A stretch of DNA of 44,950 nucleotides from Geobacter sp. (lineage in GTDB: Bacteria > Desulfobacterota > Desulfuromonadia > Geobacterales > Geobacteraceae): contig DNRQ01000001.1 of the NCBI GenBank assembly GCA_003499925.1, positions 4,728 to 49,677 of the forward strand, in the 5' to 3' direction. Both the position numbers and the translations under genes were made by a program. How positions within the stretch are numbered: the first letter of the stretch is position 1; each line of letters opens with the position of its first letter. A model generated the notes under the pieces. The model was not told the DNA's origin. It worked only from the letters and a program-made list of their open reading frames with translations, and made no database searches. This document shows, one piece after another, positions 40,968 through 44,950 of the stretch.

Positions 40968-41683
40968 CCCTGAAGTGCCTCTCTCTGGATCTCGAAGAGC
41001 CGGGTGAGCCCCAGGATCGCATGGCCGCGCATGGCGTCCATCTGATCGATGGTGAACGGCTCCGCCTCGGCGGTTCCCTGCACCTCGACAAAGCGCAGGG
41101 ACGAGGTCATGACGAAGTTCATGTCGACCTCGGCGCCGGAGTCCTCGGGATAGTCAAGGTCGAGAAAGGGGACGCCGTTCACGATCCCGACGCTCACCGC
41201 GGCTACGGCTTCACGCAAGGGGGTCGCGGCCAGCTCGCCGCGGTCGACCAGGGTCTGGAAGGCGTCGGCAAGGGCCACGTAGGCACCGGTGATGGAGGCG
41301 GTACGGGTGCCGCCATCGGCCTGGATCACGTCGCAGTCGATGAGAACGGATCGCTCGCCCATCTGCTCCAGGTCGACGACCGCACGCAGCGACCTGCCGA
41401 TCAGTCGCTGGATCTCGTGGGTGCGCCCGGAGAGTTTACCCTTGGAGGACTCCCGCTGGTTCCTGGTGTGGGTTGCGCGCGGCAGCATGCAGTACTCGGC
41501 GGTCACCCAGCCGGTCCCCTTCCCTTTCAAAAACGAGGGGACGCGCGCCTCGATGGTGGCGTTGCAGATGACTTTGGTGTCCCCGAATTCAACCAGCACC
41601 GACCCCTCGGCGTGCTTCAGGTAATTCCTGGTGATCTTTACTTCTCTTAAGGCGTCGGCTGCACGGCCGTTGCTGCGCTTCAT
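40964..41683 (-). CDS. rph: Ribonuclease PH
   Basis: RNase PH trims tRNA 3' ends phosphorolytically. The ATG at 41683 (MKRSNGRAADALREVKITRN) gives 239 residues, the normal length; upstream in-frame codons are not conserved-looking. Landmarks are SVLVEFGDTKVICNATIEAR, WVTAEYCMLPRATHTRNQRE, the RSLRAVVDLEQMGERSVLID core and DVIQADGGTRTASITGAYVA. It is the first gene of the rph-rdgB pair and is followed not far downstream by tRNA genes, a fitting but perhaps accidental neighbourhood. Confidence 0.96.
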   Translation of the reverse strand: MKRSNGRAADALREVKITRNYLKHAEGSVLVEFGDTKVICNATIEARVPSFLKGKGTGWVTAEYCMLPRATHTRNQRESSKGKLSGRTHEIQRLIGRSLRAVVDLEQMGERSVLIDCDVIQADGGTRTASITGAYVALADAFQTLVDRGELAATPLREAVAAVSVGIVNGVPFLDLDYPEDSGAEVDMNFVMTSSLRFVEVQGTAEAEPFTIDQMDAMRGHAILGLTRLFEIQREALQG

Positions 41684-42158
41684 AACTTCTCCAATCTCTT
41701 TTTGGCTATACTGACCGCGCCCTTGGGACGGCGGTTGCTGCCTGTTATGGGGGCTACTGCAAAAAAGGGGGCGAATGAGCATTCGCCCCTACGGGAAAAT
41801 TCAGTAAGTCACCTACCCCGCCGCCTTCGGCATGCAACTGCCGAGGCAAATCCCCCCCGACCCCCCTTTTTCAAAGGGGGGAGAGAGACGCAGCCTCTAC
41901 CGGAAACGGGGGTGGCTGGTCTGTCGACAAAGGAAAGAGATTACACCATTTCGGCGTTCGGAGTAAATCCCTTTTCAGAGGTGGGGAAACTGGTCACTGT
42001 TGAAGGTGTAGGCTGGGGTGAACGGCTGTATAGTGGAACCCCGACATTGCATCGTTGGGTTACGCGATGAGGCCGCTAACCCAACCTACGGAGACTGAGG
42101 CAAATCCCCCCCCCGCCCCCCCTTTTTCAAAGGGGGGGAGAAGAGATAGGAAAACTGG
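41684..42158. repeat. Intergenic region with duplicated palindromic repeats
   Basis: No gene. A 45-base unit (GAGGCAAATCCCCC.. with stem CCCCCCTTT-TTC-AAAGGGGGG) occurs at 41843-41887 and again at 42097-42142. Between them TTGGGTTA (42055-42062) and TAACCCAA (42077-42084) form another hairpin followed by CCTACGG. These look like dispersed extragenic palindromes. The second may also terminate the beta-helix gene transcript on the minus strand. Confidence 0.65.
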
Positions 42159-43301
42159 TCATTGGTGAAGCGGTCTGGCGGTTAGCTGGGGTGCCACCAG
42201 GACCTTGCCGCGGCCGGCGTTGTCGAAGATCTTGGGACCTAGCGCCCCCCACCAGTTGCCGGGGGCCCTGAACTCCTCGGTCCCGGCGTTGTAGAGATCG
42301 TAGCCGGCATTCTCGTTGATGGCGTTGTCCCAGGCGACGGAGCTCGCGTCGAAAACCATCAAGCCGTTGTTGCCGTTGCCGGATATCTGGTTGGCGCTCA
42401 CCCGGATCCGGGAGGCGGTGAGCGACATGCCGAATTCGCGGTTCTTGGCGAGCTTCGCCCCGGTGACGCCCCCTTCGCACTCGAAGAGGGTGACGCCGCT
42501 GCCGTTGCCGGCTACCACTCCGCCCTGGATCCTGACCCGGCAGCCGTCACCGGTGAAGGCTGCGGCCTGGTTGCCGGAAAGGTTCGGCTCCGTCAGATAG
42601 ATGGAGCTTCGCTTGGCCAGGATGCCGAGACGGTTCCCCTCGACGTTCAGGGCGCGCAGGGTGGCCTCGCTCTCGGAAAAGCTCAGGCCGGTGTCGCACT
42701 CCGAGACTCCGCCCGCCTCCATGGTGAGCAGGGTGTCCTGAAATCTCATCCCGGTTGCCGAGCGCTCGGCCCGCACGTTCTTCAGCGTCACGCTGGAGAA
42801 GAGCGCCTCCAGGCCGGTCTGCGCCGCTTCGATCCGGCAGTTCTCCAGGAGGTTCTTCTTCTCGCTGCCAAGAAGCATGATCCCCTGCCAGTCGCCTGCG
42901 GCCGGGACGGCGAAAGTCGAGGTGAAAAGGACGGGGGTCTCCCTGGTTCCGGCGGCAACGATGCGCCCCTGCACCACAAGAAGCGGCGCCTGGGCTCCTT
43001 TGCGCCGGAAGCGGACCACGGTCCCGGGCTCGACAGTCAGGGTCGCCTGGGGGGCGACGGTCAGCGCGCCCTCGACCAGCACCTCGCCGGCCCAGACGGT
43101 GTCCTCGCTGAGCACCCGGTCCCCGTAGATGAGGGTGGGGTTCAACGGGGCCTCCCCCCTGGGAACCGGCTCGGCGGCTACTTTGGGCTGGGGTGCTGCG
43201 GCCGGCACGGGCGAAGCTGCGGCCACGAGCGCTGGCGCGTTTATGAGGAGGGCTGCCAGAAGCTGCAGCCCCGCCATGGCAAGGTGGGAATATCGGATCA
43301 T
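42159..43301 (-). CDS. Exported right-handed beta-helix protein
   Basis: The 380-residue protein has a signal peptide (MIRYSHLAMAGLQLLAALL up to ALVAAA), a Pro/Ala-rich linker, and from about residue 60 a repetitive parallel beta-helix (PbH1/NosD-like). Characteristic turns are GALTVAPQATLTVEPGTVVR, NLLENCRIEAAQTG, NGSGVTLFECEGGV and ANQISGNGNNGLMVFDASSV, closing with NWWGALGPKI. It should act in the periplasm or on the cell surface, perhaps binding a polysaccharide. No catalytic site is evident. It is coupled to the upstream diguanylate cyclase by a four-base overlap. Confidence 0.85.
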   Translation of the reverse strand: MIRYSHLAMAGLQLLAALLINAPALVAAASPVPAAAPQPKVAAEPVPRGEAPLNPTLIYGDRVLSEDTVWAGEVLVEGALTVAPQATLTVEPGTVVRFRRKGAQAPLLVVQGRIVAAGTRETPVLFTSTFAVPAAGDWQGIMLLGSEKKNLLENCRIEAAQTGLEALFSSVTLKNVRAERSATGMRFQDTLLTMEAGGVSECDTGLSFSESEATLRALNVEGNRLGILAKRSSIYLTEPNLSGNQAAAFTGDGCRVRIQGGVVAGNGSGVTLFECEGGVTGAKLAKNREFGMSLTASRIRVSANQISGNGNNGLMVFDASSVAWDNAINENAGYDLYNAGTEEFRAPGNWWGALGPKIFDNAGRGKVLVAPQLTARPLHQ

Positions 43302-44368
43302 GACGCGGGAATCAGCAGGCTTTCCTGGTGATAGACCTTGTTCTTGCCGCAGCGCTTGGCGCGGTAGAGCAGGGAATCTACGATGTTGAAGAGCTCGTCC
43401 ATCTTGTCGGCATTCTCCGGATAGCTCGCCACGCCGATACTGATGGTGACGCCGCGGGTGGCGGAGCCGGCCAGCCGGTTCGCCGTCCCCTTCTGCACGC
43501 TGTCGCGCAGCCGCTCCGCCGCGAGGACCGCCTTGTCAAGCCTCGTCTCGGGAAGCAGCACGATGAACTCCTCGCCGCCGTAGCGAAAGGCGACGTCGAC
43601 GCCGCGAATGGTCTCCAGGATCAGGGCGCCCATGGTGGCCAGAAGCTGGTCCCCGGTGGCGTGGCCGAAGCTGTCGTTGTACGACTTGAAGTCGTCCACG
43701 TCCATCATGATGATGGAGAACGGCTTGTGGTAGCGCTTGGCGCGCCCCATCTCCTGCTTGAAGTACTGCTTGAAGTAGCGGTGGTTGTGCAGCCCGGTGA
43801 GCGAGTCGGTGATCGCCATCAGCTTGGTCCGCTTGTGCAGGGTGGCGTTGTGGATCGCCATGGCGGCAAACGAGGCGAGGATCGAGAGCAGGTTCAGCTT
43901 TTCCCGGTCGAAGCACCTGGGGACGAAGTCGTCCAGGTAGAGCACCCCCATGATCCGGGTCTGGAACACGAGCGGCACGCAGACCAGCGACCGGATCCCC
44001 TCGTTCAGGGCGATCGGGTTGTTGAAGAACGGGGTCTGCTCGGTGTCCTCGATGAAGAAGATCTCCCCCGCCTGCAGCACCTGCTCGGTGAGCCCCCCCG
44101 GGGTCACCTCCCAGCGCTCCTTCTTGACGAAGTCCGCGGTGAGACCGGAGTGGACGTGCAGGCTCAGTTCCCGCTTCATGTCATAGTACAGGGCGACGCT
44201 TCCGGCAGGGGTCGCGGCGAAACCCATGGCGCTGGTGAGGATCGCCTGCAGTACCGTGTCCAGGTCGAGCGTCGAGACCACCGCCTTGGCCACCTCTATA
44301 AGATCCTTGAGCGCCTTCACCTGCGACTCAAGCGATTCACTTTTGCTGCTGCAAGCACACTCGGTCAT
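43298..44368 (-). CDS. GAF-GGDEF diguanylate cyclase
   Basis: A 356-residue cytosolic signalling enzyme that makes cyclic di-GMP. A short coiled coil (ESLESQVKALKDLIEVAKA) precedes a GAF domain (about 30-170, with IRSLVCVPLVFQTRIMGVLY) and a GGDEF domain (about 190-345). The latter starts DSLTGLHNHRYFKQYF, has the metal Asp in IIMMDVDDFKSYNDSFGH, the active-site loop FRYGGEEFIVLLP, and ends GVTISIGVASYPENADK. The signature is GGEEF, so it is predicted active. I see no RxxD inhibitory site immediately before it. The N-terminal Cys-rich MTECACSS is odd but too short to interpret. It overlaps the beta-helix gene by four bases. Confidence 0.95.
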   Translation of the reverse strand: MTECACSSKSESLESQVKALKDLIEVAKAVVSTLDLDTVLQAILTSAMGFAATPAGSVALYYDMKRELSLHVHSGLTADFVKKERWEVTPGGLTEQVLQAGEIFFIEDTEQTPFFNNPIALNEGIRSLVCVPLVFQTRIMGVLYLDDFVPRCFDREKLNLLSILASFAAMAIHNATLHKRTKLMAITDSLTGLHNHRYFKQYFKQEMGRAKRYHKPFSIIMMDVDDFKSYNDSFGHATGDQLLATMGALILETIRGVDVAFRYGGEEFIVLLPETRLDKAVLAAERLRDSVQKGTANRLAGSATRGVTISIGVASYPENADKMDELFNIVDSLLYRAKRCGKNKVYHQESLLIPAS

Positions 44369-44605
44369 GGAAGCTCCTCGCCGAAAATTAGCCCGTTATT
44401 AATAGCACAAGCTGCAGCGCCTTGTAAATGGCGAAGGCGCTTGCGGCGCCCCTGCACGACCCGTTTTCACCGGCGCCACAATTTTAATCTATAATCGCTT
44501 GACTTCGCCATAGATGTTGTGGTTTATTTCACGGCGCCCACTAAATGTGGTAGGAAAGCGGATGGCATGTTACCATGTAATTTTATCCAAGGAGAACATA
44601 AGGTT
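44369..44605 (+). promoter_or_regulatory. Upstream region of nrdJ
   Basis: A possible sigma-70 promoter is TTGACT near 44500 with TTTATT 18 bases later. CCACTAAATGTGG near 44539-44551 is a short dyad that faintly resembles an NrdR box. I see no cobalamin riboswitch. AAGGAG lies 11 bases before the nrdJ start. Confidence 0.35.
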
Positions 44606-44950
44606 ATGAAAAAACTCGTCGAAAAAGGGGCCATCGCCGGCATCTCGAAAAATGCACTGACGGTACTTGAGAAGCGCTACCTGAAGCGGGACATCACGGG
44701 CAAAGCCCTGGAGACCCCGGCCGACATGTTCCGGCGCGTGGCAACGGCCATCGCCTCGGCTGACGCCGCTTTCGACAGCAAGGCCGACATCGGCGCCCTG
44801 AGCGACAAGTTCTATGCCCTCATGACAGGCTTCGAATTCCTCCCCAACTCCCCCACCCTGATGAACGCCGGCCGCGAGCTGGGGCAGCTCTCCGCCTGCT
44901 TCGTGCTCCCGGTGGGCGATTCCATGGACGAGATCTTCGAGGCGGTGAAG
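44606..44950 (+). CDS. nrdJ: Adenosylcobalamin-dependent ribonucleotide reductase, 5' end only
   Basis: The ATG at 44606 opens a frame that runs off the right edge (115 codons). MKKLVEKGAIAGISKNALTV, then EKRYLKRDITGKALETPADM, FEFLPNSPTLMNAGRELGQL and SACFVLPVGDSMDEIFEAVK match the N-terminus of class II (B12-dependent) ribonucleotide reductases. The conserved Cys of LSACFVLPV, part of the active-site redox pair, is visible. It makes deoxyribonucleotides independently of oxygen. The catalytic barrel and C-terminal Cys pair lie outside the window. Confidence 0.93.
   Translation, partial: MKKLVEKGAIAGISKNALTVLEKRYLKRDITGKALETPADMFRRVATAIASADAAFDSKADIGALSDKFYALMTGFEFLPNSPTLMNAGRELGQLSACFVLPVGDSMDEIFEAVK

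Noticed and set aside
44380..44605. Cobalamin riboswitch expected before a B12-dependent reductase
   Set aside because: No B12-box-like sequence or suitable stem set is visible.

Overview
The window reads as a chromosomal segment of a Gram-negative, probably deltaproteobacterial organism. Geobacteraceae is my best guess. It rests on overall gene character, a B12-dependent class II ribonucleotide reductase, a GAF-GGDEF cyclase and C-rich/G-rich intergenic palindromes, and it is an inference rather than a proof. Two tracts of conserved housekeeping genes flank a patchwork of mobile elements, toxin-antitoxin pairs and gene remnants.

Layout. 1-839: 3'-truncated rsgA GTPase (minus). 840-4140: decayed accessory DNA with an IS91-type transposase remnant, a 378-bp array of 21-bp repeats that encodes heptads, an unknown gene and an RHH/ParE toxin-antitoxin pair. 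4182-7810: nested mobile elements. An IS21-type element (istA plus istB cut at its Walker A) is interrupted by a tyrosine-recombinase element, which is itself cut by a 138-bp MITE-like element with perfect 25-bp inverted repeats. 8331-19137: a Fic remnant, then a compact minus-strand cluster urtABCDE-ureDABCEFG (urea ABC importer plus nickel urease and its maturation factors). Upstream of urtA lies a near-perfect sigma-54 promoter. 19648-22300: divergently, an unusual sensor kinase whose input domain is a UrtA-like urea/amide-binding domain with no signal peptide or membrane segment, followed by a NarL-type response regulator. 22891-27600: divergent ftsH and lon proteases.

27764-38064 is a second accessory tract. 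It holds a decapitated Wadjet system (jetC lacking its N-terminal ATPase half, and an intact jetD), a RelE/RHH pair, an Xre-ImmA/PIN module with a divergent small gene, and a four-gene transposon (zinc-ribbon protein, rve-type DDE transposase, AAA ATPase, small protein). Three diverged copies of one short gene fragment lie at 22.4, 27.8 and 32.0 kb, next to broken genes. 38134-39350: two unknown genes, the second possibly frameshifted.

39500-44950 returns to core functions: tRNA-Leu, -His, -Arg and -Pro, rdgB and rph, a periplasmic beta-helix protein, a GAF-GGDEF diguanylate cyclase and the start of nrdJ.

How the genes fit together. UrtA captures urea in the periplasm, UrtBCDE import it, and UreABC hydrolyse it after UreDEFG load nickel. 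The sigma-54 promoter implies nitrogen-status control. The soluble UrtA-kinase could report cytoplasmic urea or amide, which would make the 8.3-22.3 kb block a self-sensing urea-utilisation module. This is the most interesting system in the window. The sensor's ligand and its regulator's targets are inferred, not shown.
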